A DNA stretch of 64,000 nt, taken from NCBI GenBank assembly GCA_964236495.1, contig CAXSBR010000005.1:62001-126000 (forward strand), in the 5' to 3' direction. The translations under genes and the position numbers were made by a program. Positions 1 through 8,059 of the stretch are shown here, piece after piece. How positions within the stretch are numbered: the first letter of the stretch is position 1; each line of letters begins with the position of its first letter. This stretch comes from CAXSBR01 sp964236495. Its GTDB lineage: Bacteria; Actinomycetota; Actinomycetes; Mycobacteriales; Jatrophihabitantaceae. The notes under the pieces were generated by a model. That model was not told the DNA's origin. It ran no database searches and was given only the letters and a program-made list of their open reading frames with translations.

Positions 1-843
1 GTTGGTGGAGCCGCCGAGTGCCATCACCAGTGTGATCGCGTTCTCGAAGGCCTGCTTGGTCATGATGTCGCGGGCAGTGATGCCGGCGTCGATGAGCTCG
101 ACGACGGCCTGGCCCGAGCGTTCTGCGAAGACGTCGCGGCGCGCGTCGGGAGCTGGCGGCGCGGCTGAGCCAGGCAGCGACATGCCCAGCGCCTCGGCGG
201 CCGAAGCCATCGTGTTGGCCGTGTACATCCCTCCGCAGGCACCCTCGCCCGGGCAGATCGCCCGCTCGATCTCGTCCAGTTCGGCGCGGGTGATCTTGCC
301 CGCGAGGCAGGCGCCGACGCCCTCGAACGCGTCGATGATCGTGACGTCGTTACCGTGCAGCTTGCCCGGCAGGGTGGACCCCGCGTAGAGGAACACCGAC
401 GAGATGTCCAGGCGGGCGGCGGCCATCAGCATGCCGGGTAACGACTTGTCGCAGCCGGCCAGCAGCACCGCGCCGTCCATCCGCTCGGCGCTGACCACCG
501 TCTCCACCGAGTCGGCGATGATCTCGCGCGATACCAGCGAGTAGTGCATGCCGGCATGGCCCATGGAGATGCCGTCGGAGACCGAGATGGTGCCGAACTC
601 CAGCGGGAAGCCGTCGGCGGCATGTACGCCGACCTTCACCCGCTTCGCGAGGCGATCCAGCGACAGGTTGCAGGGCGTGATCTCGTTCCACGACGACGCG
701 ACGCCGACCTGGGGCTTGCGCCAGTCGTCGTCGCCCATGCCGACCGCGCGCAACATCCCGCGGGACGCGGCCCGCTCGATGCCGTCGGTGACCGCGCCGC
801 TGTGCGGTTTGCGGTGTTGACGCGACTGGCCCGGACTCGACAC
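1..843 (-). CDS. ilvD: Dihydroxy-acid dehydratase, N-terminal part (runs off window)
   Basis: Third enzyme of branched-chain amino-acid synthesis: dehydrates 2,3-dihydroxy-isovalerate and dihydroxy-methylvalerate using an Fe-S cluster. About 280 N-terminal residues are visible; the C-terminus lies beyond position 1. Conserved stretches read from the minus strand are KPHSGAVTDGIERAASRGML, VASSWNEITPCNLSLDRLA, AGCDKSLPGMLMAA and CPGEGACGGMYTANTMASAA, which contain the cluster cysteines (TPCN, GCDKS, GACGG). The protein resembles the actinobacterial subgroup. There is no in-frame ATG. GTG at 843 is chosen because GGAG sits 8 nt upstream; GTG at 990 would add a repetitive Glu-Pro-Thr-Ala leader. 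The gene is divergent from the PH-domain gene. Confidence 0.93.
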   Translation of the reverse strand, partial: MSSPGQSRQHRKPHSGAVTDGIERAASRGMLRAVGMGDDDWRKPQVGVASSWNEITPCNLSLDRLAKRVKVGVHAADGFPLEFGTISVSDGISMGHAGMHYSLVSREIIADSVETVVSAERMDGAVLLAGCDKSLPGMLMAAARLDISSVFLYAGSTLPGKLHGNDVTIIDAFEGVGACLAGKITRAELDEIERAICPGEGACGGMYTANTMASAAEALGMSLPGSAAPPAPDARRDVFAERSGQAVVELIDAGITARDIMTKQAFENAITLVMALGGSTN

Positions 844-885
844 CGACGCAACTCCGGTGCCGTCACCGGCAGTCGGGACAGAAGG

Positions 886-981
886 GGGTTCAACGGTGGG
901 CGCGGCCGTCGGTTCAGCAGTGCGCTCGGCGGTGGGTCCAGCGGTGCGCTCGGCAGTGGGTTCAGCGGTGGGTTCAGCCTC
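886..981 (-). repeat. Degenerate 12-bp tandem repeat upstream of or within the ilvD leader
   Basis: On the minus strand, in frame with ilvD, about eight copies of a 12-bp unit encode four-residue blocks such as EPTA, ERTA and GPTA. If ilvD starts at GTG 843 this is non-coding leader; if it starts at GTG 990 it is an acidic proline/threonine-rich N-terminal tail. Confidence 0.7.
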
Positions 982-1023
982 GATCGTCACGGCGCACGAG
1001 CCTACGGCGTACCGTTGGCCGCC

Positions 1024-1662
1024 GTGAGCGATGCCGTTCCCGATCCTGCATCGACCACAGAATCGGCACAGCAGTCTCCAGCGGCACAGCAATCCCTATC
1101 GGCAGCCGCAGCTGCTCCCGGCTCGGCCGCCGCAGCGGCGTCGGCTTCTGCAGCAGGCTCGCCGCCCACAGCGGCGTCGGCTTCTGCAACAGGCTCGCCG
1201 CCCACAGAGGCGTCGGCTTCAGCAGCAGGCTCGCCGCCCACAACGGCGTCGGCTACGACCGCCTCGCGGGCTGTCTTCCGTCTACCGCGCTCGGCCTATC
1301 TCGCAGTGCTGTTCCTGATCTTCGGCGTGTCGGTGCTGGTGCGCGGGTACCTCTGGCTACCGGTGTATCTCCTGCCGCTGGCGGCGGCGTTCTTCATCGC
1401 CCGGCGCGCGACCGTGATCGATGACCAGGGCATCGAGGTCCGCGCACTCGTGGCCAGCCGGCGGGTGCCGTGGTCGGATGTGGCGGGCCTGGCCGTCGAC
1501 GACCGCGGCGCGGTGGCCGCGAGCCTCACCTCCGGCTCGGTGCTGCGCCTGCCGTTCGTCCGGGCCAACCATTTGCCGATGCTGTCCAGTGTGACCGGCG
1601 GGCGGATACCGCCCGTCGAGGACGTCCGCAAGCCCGTCAGTACGCCCCGTCGACGACGTTGA
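1024..1662 (+). CDS. PH-domain membrane protein with repetitive N-terminus
   Basis: 212 residues from a GTG start. Residues 1-80 are a low-complexity Ala/Ser/Pro region. It is followed by two adjacent hydrophobic segments (around LAVLFLIFGVSVLV and LPVYLLPLAAAFFIA) and then a C-terminal bacterial PH-like (bPH) domain beginning near RATVIDDQGIEVRAL. Small PH-domain membrane proteins occur beside ilvD in other actinobacteria; their function is unknown. The start is uncertain because the frame is open far upstream and no strong ribosome-binding site is visible. The last 26 bp overlap the convergent dehydrogenase gene. Confidence 0.72.
   Translation: MSDAVPDPASTTESAQQSPAAQQSLSAAAAAPGSAAAAASASAAGSPPTAASASATGSPPTEASASAAGSPPTTASATTASRAVFRLPRSAYLAVLFLIFGVSVLVRGYLWLPVYLLPLAAAFFIARRATVIDDQGIEVRALVASRRVPWSDVAGLAVDDRGAVAASLTSGSVLRLPFVRANHLPMLSSVTGGRIPPVEDVRKPVSTPRRRR
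1135..1255 (+). repeat. 36-bp in-frame tandem repeat, about 3.3 copies
   Basis: Copies at 1135-1170, 1171-1206 and 1207-1242, plus a partial copy, each encode a 12-residue AASASAAGSPPT-like block in the N-terminal tail of the PH-domain protein. Copies differ by a few substitutions. The 36-bp period keeps the reading frame, so copy number could vary without disrupting the protein. Confidence 0.9.
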
Positions 1663-2554
1663 TCAATTCTTCGCCTGCGCAGTAGCGGCGCAGCTGATCG
1701 GCGACCAGCCGATACGCCCGTGGGGCCGCCGAGCCGACGTGACCTGCGGTGTGCGGAGTGAGGATGAGATTGGGCGCGCTCCACAGCGGATGACCCGCCG
1801 GCAGCGGTTCGGGGTCGGTGACGTCCAGCGCTGCCCGCAGCCGGGTGCTGGTCAGCTCCGCCAGCAGCGCGTCGGTGTCGACGACGGGGCCGCGCGCTGC
1901 GTTGACCAGCAACGCACCGTCGGGCATCCGGGCCAGGAAGTCGGCATCGACCAGGCCGACCGTCTGCGGCGTCTGTGGCACCAGGATCACGACGATGTCG
2001 GCGTCGGGCAGCAGCTCGGGCAGTTCGTCGGTGCCATGCGCGCCCTCGCGCGCAGTGCGGGCGACCATGATCGTCTCGGCGCCGCACGCCTGCAGTCGAC
2101 GCTCGGTCTGCTCGCCCAGGTCACCCGCGCCCACGACGAGCACGCGGGCATCCTGCAGCTCCCGGGACCGCACCGGCTCCCAACGCCCGCTTCGTTGCGC
2201 ATCGAGGAAGTGGACCAGCTCGCGCTGGGCGGCCAGAACGACGGTCAAGACCCATTCGGCCACCGCACCGCCGTGGATCCCGCGTCCGTCGCAGAGCGTC
2301 ACCGAGTCGGGCACCTGGCCGACGACGTGCTCGATGCCTGCGCTGGTCAGCTGCATCACCTTCAGCTCCGGCATCGCGGCGAAGGCGGCTGGAAGATCGA
2401 CCTCGTCGTCCACCTGGGGAACCCAGAACTCGGTGCGGCCCAGCTGCGCGGGCGGCGCATCGTGGCCGTTCCAGGTGATCAGCTCGACCTCCCCTGAGAC
2501 ATCACCGAGCAGGTCGATCGAGGACTGGTCGGGCAGGCAGGCTACGACGGTCAC
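1637..2554 (-). CDS. D-isomer-specific 2-hydroxyacid dehydrogenase
   Basis: 305-residue NAD(P)-dependent oxidoreductase of the D-2-hydroxyacid dehydrogenase family. The Rossmann motif VVGAGDLGEQ lies at about residues 140-149. The catalytic Arg-Glu-His set can be placed in NAARGPVVD, DVTDPEPLP and LTPHTAG. The N-terminal half is shorter and less conserved than in SerA, and no ACT domain follows, so it is not phosphoglycerate dehydrogenase. Its substrate cannot be deduced. It is a single gene, convergent with the PH-domain gene (26-bp overlap) and divergent from the downstream lipoprotein gene. Confidence 0.9.
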   Translation of the reverse strand: MTVVACLPDQSSIDLLGDVSGEVELITWNGHDAPPAQLGRTEFWVPQVDDEVDLPAAFAAMPELKVMQLTSAGIEHVVGQVPDSVTLCDGRGIHGGAVAEWVLTVVLAAQRELVHFLDAQRSGRWEPVRSRELQDARVLVVGAGDLGEQTERRLQACGAETIMVARTAREGAHGTDELPELLPDADIVVILVPQTPQTVGLVDADFLARMPDGALLVNAARGPVVDTDALLAELTSTRLRAALDVTDPEPLPAGHPLWSAPNLILTPHTAGHVGSAAPRAYRLVADQLRRYCAGEELINVVDGAY

Positions 2555-2616
2555 CGGTTCACCGTAGCCATCATCGCTGTAGCCATCGACGGCGTCAGCT
2601 ACGGCCGCTCACTTCT

Positions 2617-2650
2617 GGTCACCCACCCCCATATGCGGTGGTGGGTGACC
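2617..2650. promoter_or_regulatory. Perfect inverted repeat in a divergent promoter region
   Basis: GGTCACCCACC and its reverse complement GGTGGGTGACC form 11-bp arms around a 12-nt centre. It lies between two divergent start sites (2554 minus, 2766 plus), so an operator is more likely than a terminator. No regulator gene adjoins it. Confidence 0.5.
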
Positions 2651-2765
2651 ACAACCAGGATGGGTAGTGACGGCGCACGACGCGGTGGCGCGTCGCAGTA
2701 GCTATCGGCTGTGGATTAGCCGGATCGGGCTCTGCCCTGCGCACCCGAACGCCTTGCTAGGCAGA

Positions 2766-4079
2766 ATGGGGGCCATGCCAGCTCGCGCCGTCATCCCCAA
2801 GCGCGGGAGCAGCGCCAGCAAGCGGAGATCAGCCGGAGGCTTTGCCGGTCGTTTCGGCGGCGCAGCGGGCATCGTGCTGGCCGGCGCTCTACTTGCGGGC
2901 TGCGGCGGCACCGCAGCCGGTTCGGCGCCGACCTGGGAGCCCGCGCAGACCCCGTCACCGATCGCGCTCCCCGGCCAGGTGCCCGGCAACGGGGACACAG
3001 GCATCAGCACCGGGCCTGGTACCGGCTCGCCGTCGCAGTCGGAGCAGCCTCCACAGTCGTCGGGCAAGCCGTCGCCCAGCCCGTCCAACGGCTCGCCCAC
3101 ACCGTCAAGTCCGGCGCCCTCGACTACCAGCGCGCCTTCCGATCCGAACGTCGTCGCCACCCGGCTGGCCGCGCCGACCGGAGTGGCCGTGCTGCCTGGC
3201 GGAACCGCGTTGGTGGCAGAGCGCGCCAGCGGACGCATCTTGCAGGTTCAACCGCAGCCCGGCAAGGCGGTGAAGCTGATCCGCACTCTGACCGGGCTGG
3301 ACACCAGCGGCGGAGGTGGCGTGCTCGATCTGGCGCTGTCTGCGACCTACGACCAGGACGGGCTCGTCCTGGCGATGATCACGACGAGAACCGACGTGCG
3401 CGTCGTGCACTTCACTCTGACCGGCGTGGTCACTGCGGTGCTGACCGGCATTCCGCGAGCCACCGCGAACAACAGCGGTCGGCTGCTGGTGCGTCCGGAC
3501 GGCACCATCTACATCGCCACGTCCGACGCCGGAAATCCAGCGTTGGCCGTCGATCCGAAGAGCCTCGCCGGCAAGGTGCTGCACGTCGACGACGTCGGCC
3601 AGGCCGCACCGGGCAATCCCACGCCAGGATCGCGGGTGCTCACATCGGGCCACCAGGGGGTCCAGGGACTGTGCGCCGCAGCGGCGGGTGCGGTCTACGA
3701 GGTCGAGGCGAACGCCACCGACGAGATCAACTATCTGGTGTCGGGCGGTCGATACGGTGCCGGCGGCACGCCTGCGATCGTTCGCCCGTCGGTCACCAAG
3801 GGCATCACCGACTGCGCGGTGATCGGTCGAGTTCTGTTCGTCACCGGACTCGGCGGCAAGGACGTTTTTTCGGCACCGCTGTACAGCCCCATCAAAGTCG
3901 GCCCGTTCACCAGCCAGTTGCACGGCAAGTACGGCCGCCTGCGCACGGTGGTGGCTGCGCCCGACGGCACCCTGTGGATCACCACCAGCAATCGCGACGG
4001 CTCGGGCACCCCCGTGCCGTCCGACGAGCGCGTGCTGCACATCCGTCCCTCAGGTGGCGACGGGTCCAACCCGGCGTAG
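2766..4079 (+). CDS. Lipoprotein with glucose/sorbosone dehydrogenase-like beta-propeller (LppZ-like)
   Basis: About 437 residues. The N-terminus is basic and then hydrophobic, ending in lipobox LLAGC, so the protein should be lipid-anchored outside the membrane. A Pro/Ser/Gly linker of about 70 residues precedes a beta-propeller of the glucose/sorbosone (PQQ-dependent) dehydrogenase family: LAAPTGVAVLPGG, GGGVLDLALSATYDQDGLV, GRLLVRPDGTIYIATSD and TSGHQGVQGLC. Mycobacterial LppZ has the same architecture and also lies near gatB and ilv genes. Enzymatic activity is unproven. ATG at 2766 and 2775 are both possible; the reading frame extends further upstream but without a better signal. Confidence 0.82.
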   Translation: MGAMPARAVIPKRGSSASKRRSAGGFAGRFGGAAGIVLAGALLAGCGGTAAGSAPTWEPAQTPSPIALPGQVPGNGDTGISTGPGTGSPSQSEQPPQSSGKPSPSPSNGSPTPSSPAPSTTSAPSDPNVVATRLAAPTGVAVLPGGTALVAERASGRILQVQPQPGKAVKLIRTLTGLDTSGGGGVLDLALSATYDQDGLVLAMITTRTDVRVVHFTLTGVVTAVLTGIPRATANNSGRLLVRPDGTIYIATSDAGNPALAVDPKSLAGKVLHVDDVGQAAPGNPTPGSRVLTSGHQGVQGLCAAAAGAVYEVEANATDEINYLVSGGRYGAGGTPAIVRPSVTKGITDCAVIGRVLFVTGLGGKDVFSAPLYSPIKVGPFTSQLHGKYGRLRTVVAAPDGTLWITTSNRDGSGTPVPSDERVLHIRPSGGDGSNPA

Positions 4080-4174
4080 GTGGCACGGCCCATGCTCGCT
4101 GCGGCTGTTCTACTTCGGCGCTTCTGACGCGACCGCCCGCCGCCTCTAAACGCGACCGGCGTTTCAGACGCGAC

Positions 4175-4210
4175 CGCCCGCCGGCTCTCTGAAAGGAGAG
4201 ACGACGGGCG
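4175..4210. terminator. Stem-loop between convergent genes
   Basis: Nested arms CGCCCG/CGGGCG and CTCTC/GAGAG form a hairpin between the 3' ends of the lipoprotein gene (plus) and the MFS gene (minus). No U-tract follows, as is common in actinobacteria. The 5' arm is part of a short direct repeat that also occurs about 45 bp upstream. Confidence 0.55.
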
Positions 4211-4295
4211 ATCGCGATCCTTGTGCGGCGTGCTCATGAGATCAGCAGGGTGGTGACGAAGCTCCGTCTGACCGAAGCGGACCGGCCCAGTTCGA

Positions 4296-5831
4296 TCAGC
4301 CGACGGGGACAGCGCCGGCGGCGGCCACATCTTCCTTGCGCACCCGGATCATCGCCGCAGTGACGATGATGCCGACCACACCCAGCACGGCAGCGGCCAG
4401 GAAGCCCGCCGCATATCCGTGCGCGGTAACCGTGTTGGCGAAGTGCGCGATCGCCGACTGGGAACTGCCTGTCGGATGGTGGACCTTGGCGTAGGCCTTG
4501 CTGCTGGTGACGGTGACCGTCAGCAGCAGCGACAGCCCCAGCGACCCGCCGACCTGCTGGCCGACGTTGACCATGGCCGAAGCGACGCCGGTGTCCGCGC
4601 CGCGCACACCGGCAACCGCGGCGATCGTGACCGGCACGAAGATGAATCCCAAGCCCGCGGCGATGAGCAGCATCGGGCCCAGCAGCCCACCGAGGTAGGT
4701 GGACTGGGCCGTCATCCGGCTCAGCCAGAGCAGACCGGCGGTCATGGTGACCGTGCCGCCCAGCAGCAGCGGACGAGCGCCGACCCGGCCGATCAGCACG
4801 CTCGCGATCTGGGCGGTGATGCCGATGGCGACCGCGACGGGCAGGAACGCGAAGCCCGACTTGAGCGCGGAGAACCCCAACACGTTCTGCACGAACAGCG
4901 TGACGAAGAAGAACATCCCGAACAGGGCTGACCCGACGGTCAGCATGAGCAGATAGGAACCGGAGCGAGTCAGGTCGCCGAACAGGCGCAGCGGCAGCAG
5001 CGGCTCGACAGTGCGGCTCTCCCACCAGACGAAGAACGCCAGGAGCACGACGGCTGCGGCGAACGATGCGATGGTCAGCGGCTCGGTCCAGCCGTTGCCC
5101 GAAGGCTTCTGAATGCCCTGTGCGGCATGGATGAACCCGTAGACGAGCGCGCTCAGGCCCAGCGTGGAGCTGACGGCGCCCACGAGGTCGAATTTCCCGG
5201 GCCGCGGTGCGCTTTCCGGCAGAACCCGGGGAGCCAGCGCGACGAGCGCGATCCCGATCGGCAGGTTGACGATGAAGATGTAGCGCCAGTCCAGATTGGT
5301 CAGCACGCCACCGAGGATGAGCCCGATGGCCGCTCCGCCTCCGGACACGGCGGCGTAGACACCCATCGCCTTGTTGCGCTCGGGGCCTTCGTCGAAGGTG
5401 TTGGCGATCAGTGACAGTGCCGTGGGCGAGGCGATCGCTCCACCCACGCCCTGCACCACCCGCCCGAAGAGCAGGAAGCCGGCGTTGGGCGCCACACCAG
5501 CCAGCACGCTGCCCAGCGTGAACAGGCTGACACCGACCATGAACATCCGTCGCCGGCCCAACACATCGCCCAGCCGGCCGCCGAGCAGGAGAAGTCCACC
5601 GAAGGCCAGCGTGTAGGCGTTCAGCACCCACGTCAGGCTCGTCGGAGTGAAGTGCAGCGCGGTCTGGATGTGGGGCAGCGCGACGTTGACGATGGTGCTG
5701 TCCAGCACGACCATCAGCTGCGCGCCGGCGATGACCAGCAGCGCCCACCGGTGTCTGTTGTGCTGTTCGATCTGTGCCGGCTCGAAGTCGAGCTCGGACA
5801 GTCCGGTCGGTGCCGGGTTGACCGTTGCCAT
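4296..5831 (-). CDS. DHA2-family (EmrB/QacA-like) MFS drug exporter
   Basis: 511-residue multidrug-type proton antiporter of 14-TM organisation. The first helix contains the DHA2 signature LDSTIVNVALPHIQ; further motifs are GGRLGDVLGRRRMFM (loop 2-3) and VVQGVGGAIASPTALSLI. The C-terminus is a short basic/acidic tail. The ATG at 5831 is preceded by an AGAGGTGG ribosome-binding site. It is divergent from a TetR repressor gene, the classic arrangement for a substrate-induced exporter. The transported compound cannot be predicted. Confidence 0.93.
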   Translation of the reverse strand: MATVNPAPTGLSELDFEPAQIEQHNRHRWALLVIAGAQLMVVLDSTIVNVALPHIQTALHFTPTSLTWVLNAYTLAFGGLLLLGGRLGDVLGRRRMFMVGVSLFTLGSVLAGVAPNAGFLLFGRVVQGVGGAIASPTALSLIANTFDEGPERNKAMGVYAAVSGGGAAIGLILGGVLTNLDWRYIFIVNLPIGIALVALAPRVLPESAPRPGKFDLVGAVSSTLGLSALVYGFIHAAQGIQKPSGNGWTEPLTIASFAAAVVLLAFFVWWESRTVEPLLPLRLFGDLTRSGSYLLMLTVGSALFGMFFFVTLFVQNVLGFSALKSGFAFLPVAVAIGITAQIASVLIGRVGARPLLLGGTVTMTAGLLWLSRMTAQSTYLGGLLGPMLLIAAGLGFIFVPVTIAAVAGVRGADTGVASAMVNVGQQVGGSLGLSLLLTVTVTSSKAYAKVHHPTGSSQSAIAHFANTVTAHGYAAGFLAAAVLGVVGIIVTAAMIRVRKEDVAAAGAVPVG

Positions 5832-5850
5832 GCGGGGTCCACCTCTCTAC

Positions 5851-5974
5851 AGTGGTCTTAAGGGTCTGACGCGTTCCTTATCCGAGACGCTACGACGCAA
5901 GTTTAAGAAACGCAAACGTTCACTAGTGGGCTGTCCCACATCGCGGTGTCTCGGCGCGCTAAGACCACTAGCGC
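5851..5974. promoter_or_regulatory. Candidate TetR operators in the MFS/TetR intergenic region
   Basis: AGTGGTCTTA at 5851-5860 and its exact reverse complement TAAGACCACT at 5960-5969 face each other across the intergenic region. The second copy lies inside a 19-bp palindrome GCGCTA-N7-TAGCGC (5956-5974). A further GTTT-N3-AAAC site is at 5901-5911. The region serves both divergent promoters, so the TetR protein probably controls itself and the exporter. Confidence 0.55.
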
Positions 5975-6007
5975 TGACCACGGAGCCCGGGAAAGGAATG
6001 TGCATCG

Positions 6008-6688
6008 ATGGGGTCGATGGCGGCACTCGACGACGTTCGAGTCGGGACTGCAGGACCACCCGCGGGCGACGCGTTGGCGCAGCTCGACGCCGTTCGCTCG
6101 CGCCGGCGGGGTGCGGAGCTGGAATCGGCGATCCTGAGCGCGGCTGCCGACGAGCTCGTCGACAACGGCTACGCCGCTTTCACCATCGAGGCTGTCTGCG
6201 CCCGGGCGCACACGGGCAAGGCCAGTATCTACCGGCGCTGGCCCTCCAAGCAGCTGCTCGTTCTGGAGGCGTTCGGCGCCGCGATGCCATGCCCGACCGA
6301 CATCACGCCCGCAGATCTGGGCGACGTCAGCACGCGCGACGCTTTGATCAGTACGGGCACGCAGATGGCGGCGATCTTGAGCGGCAGGATGGGCGATCTG
6401 GCCGCAGCGCTGGCTGGTCAAGCCGTGCGCGATGCCGAACTCGGCGAGCTGATGCGGACGAATTTCATCGACCAGCGCTGTGACTGGCTGGTGGAACTGC
6501 TGACCCGCGGAGTCGCCCGTGGAGAGGTCCGAGCCGGCGCCGACAACCGATTGGTCGCAGGCGTCGGTCCGGCGATGATCATGCACCAGCTGTTCATGGT
6601 GGGCGTCTCACCGAATGCGCAGTGGATCACCGAGGTGATCGACCAGGTGATCATGCCCATGATCACCCCCTGCCCGACTGGCAGCTGA
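6008..6688 (+). CDS. TetR-family transcriptional regulator
   Basis: 226 residues. The N-terminal helix-turn-helix reads ILSAAADELVDNGYAAFTIE followed by AVCARAHTGKASIYRRWPSK, typical of TetR (residues about 38-80). The C-terminal ligand-binding part (TetR_C-like) is hydrophobic and less conserved. AAAGGAA lies about 10 nt before the ATG. It is divergent from the exporter gene, its likely target. Confidence 0.92.
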   Translation: MGSMAALDDVRVGTAGPPAGDALAQLDAVRSRRRGAELESAILSAAADELVDNGYAAFTIEAVCARAHTGKASIYRRWPSKQLLVLEAFGAAMPCPTDITPADLGDVSTRDALISTGTQMAAILSGRMGDLAAALAGQAVRDAELGELMRTNFIDQRCDWLVELLTRGVARGEVRAGADNRLVAGVGPAMIMHQLFMVGVSPNAQWITEVIDQVIMPMITPCPTGS

Positions 6689-6835
6689 GGCGCGGCTCGC
6701 CTGCCAGGCGTTCGGTCGAGCTGCCGCCGCGTTGGCGCCTCGCCGAAGGCGTCATGCCGTCATGCGGCCGTCAACGGGCCGGGGCATCACCGATGCTGCC
6801 GGGTCTGCCGAGCCAACGTTGGAGCCGCCGGCCCC

Positions 6836-8056
6836 TCAACGCACGTCGGGTCGATTGCGCCGGCGCTGAATGAGGCGGATGCCCACCACGCTCGCTAGGC
6901 CCACGGTCAGTGCAGCCGCCAGGGCCGCCAGCGTCTGCCGAGCCACCGTCGATGACCGAGAGGAGCGCGACGTCGGCAGTGCCGAAACACCGTCCTGTCG
7001 GGTGGTGGCGGCTCCGGCCGGTTGCCCGGGCGACGCACTGGCCGCTGGCACCGAAGAACTCGCCGTCGGCACGGTCGAGTGTGCTGTCGGCGCCGGTGGC
7101 AGCACCGGCTGTGGCAGCGAGTAGACGCCCGATCCGGTCTTCTCACTCGTCACGATCAACCGGCCGTCGTGCACGGCGATGCCTTCGCCCTGGGGCTGGG
7201 TCGGCAGCGCAAGCACTCGAGGCTTGACGAGTAGCGCCTGGCGCAGTCCGGCGGTGCCGGTGCCCGCGGTGACACGCCACAGATAAGCGTCGGTGTAGGT
7301 GCGGACCGCCAGCACGGTGCCGTCGGTCGATGCACCGGTGACCGTCAGCCGGCCGAACGGATTGGGGCCACCCAGGGTCCCGGTGTCGCGGGTCGAGAAC
7401 GATCCGATCGTCGTCACCGTCTGCACGGAGGCTGACGGTCGAGGCGGAACCGCATAGACCGTCGTCGGACCGAACAGCGTCTTGTCGAACAGATAGGTGG
7501 CACCGCCGGGGAACACGACGATGCCTTCGGCGTTGCGCGGGCCGCCTGGATAGCGCAGCCGCCAGGTCTGCGCATGGGTGGCAACCGCGCGCAGGCCATG
7601 CGTCTGCTCGGTCACCCTGGGTTCGTCCACCCGGTAGATCCGCACCGAGGAGCGGGTGGCGTCGTTGTCGCCGATGTCGGCGATCCAAATCGACGGCACG
7701 CCTCGAGCGTCGCGAGCGACGGCGATGTCCTCCCAGTCGACGTTGACGGCGCCGGGCACGGTGAACTGCGCGCGGACCTCGCCGGTGCGGGCGTCGAGGG
7801 CGAAGAAGCGGGCCCGGTCACCGCTGTCGTTGTGCACGTACAATGCGTCGGGTGAACGGATGCCGACGGCGGCGCCGCTGACCTCGGTGAGCCGGGGATC
7901 GTGCAGCCGGAACAGCAGCGTCGGGCGCTCGGCAAACGCGACGGCGCCGGCGGCCGCTGCGGGACCGGCGACGGTTGCGCTCAACACCAGGCCAGCGGCG
8001 CCAAGTGAGACTGCGCCTCGACCCTGCAGCCACCCGATGACCGCGCGGGTGGACAC
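6836..8056 (-). CDS. Secreted beta-propeller-like protein with C-terminal membrane anchor
   Basis: 406 residues. An N-terminal signal peptide (hydrophobic SLGAAGLVLSATVAGPAAAA) leads to a repetitive beta-rich body with motifs such as ALYVHNDSGDRARFFALDA, VDWEDIAVA and WIADIGDNDATR. These recall a beta-propeller of the esterase-like-phytase type, although no catalytic residue can be assigned. A Ser/Pro/Ala-rich stretch of about 60 residues precedes one transmembrane segment (LAALAAALTVGLASVVGIRL) and an Arg-rich tail, giving a cell-surface topology with a cytoplasmic C-terminus. It begins 3 bp after the stop of gatB, so it may be co-transcribed with gatCAB. Its function is unknown. Confidence 0.75.
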   Translation of the reverse strand: MSTRAVIGWLQGRGAVSLGAAGLVLSATVAGPAAAAGAVAFAERPTLLFRLHDPRLTEVSGAAVGIRSPDALYVHNDSGDRARFFALDARTGEVRAQFTVPGAVNVDWEDIAVARDARGVPSIWIADIGDNDATRSSVRIYRVDEPRVTEQTHGLRAVATHAQTWRLRYPGGPRNAEGIVVFPGGATYLFDKTLFGPTTVYAVPPRPSASVQTVTTIGSFSTRDTGTLGGPNPFGRLTVTGASTDGTVLAVRTYTDAYLWRVTAGTGTAGLRQALLVKPRVLALPTQPQGEGIAVHDGRLIVTSEKTGSGVYSLPQPVLPPAPTAHSTVPTASSSVPAASASPGQPAGAATTRQDGVSALPTSRSSRSSTVARQTLAALAAALTVGLASVVGIRLIQRRRNRPDVR

Positions 8057-8059
8057 CCG

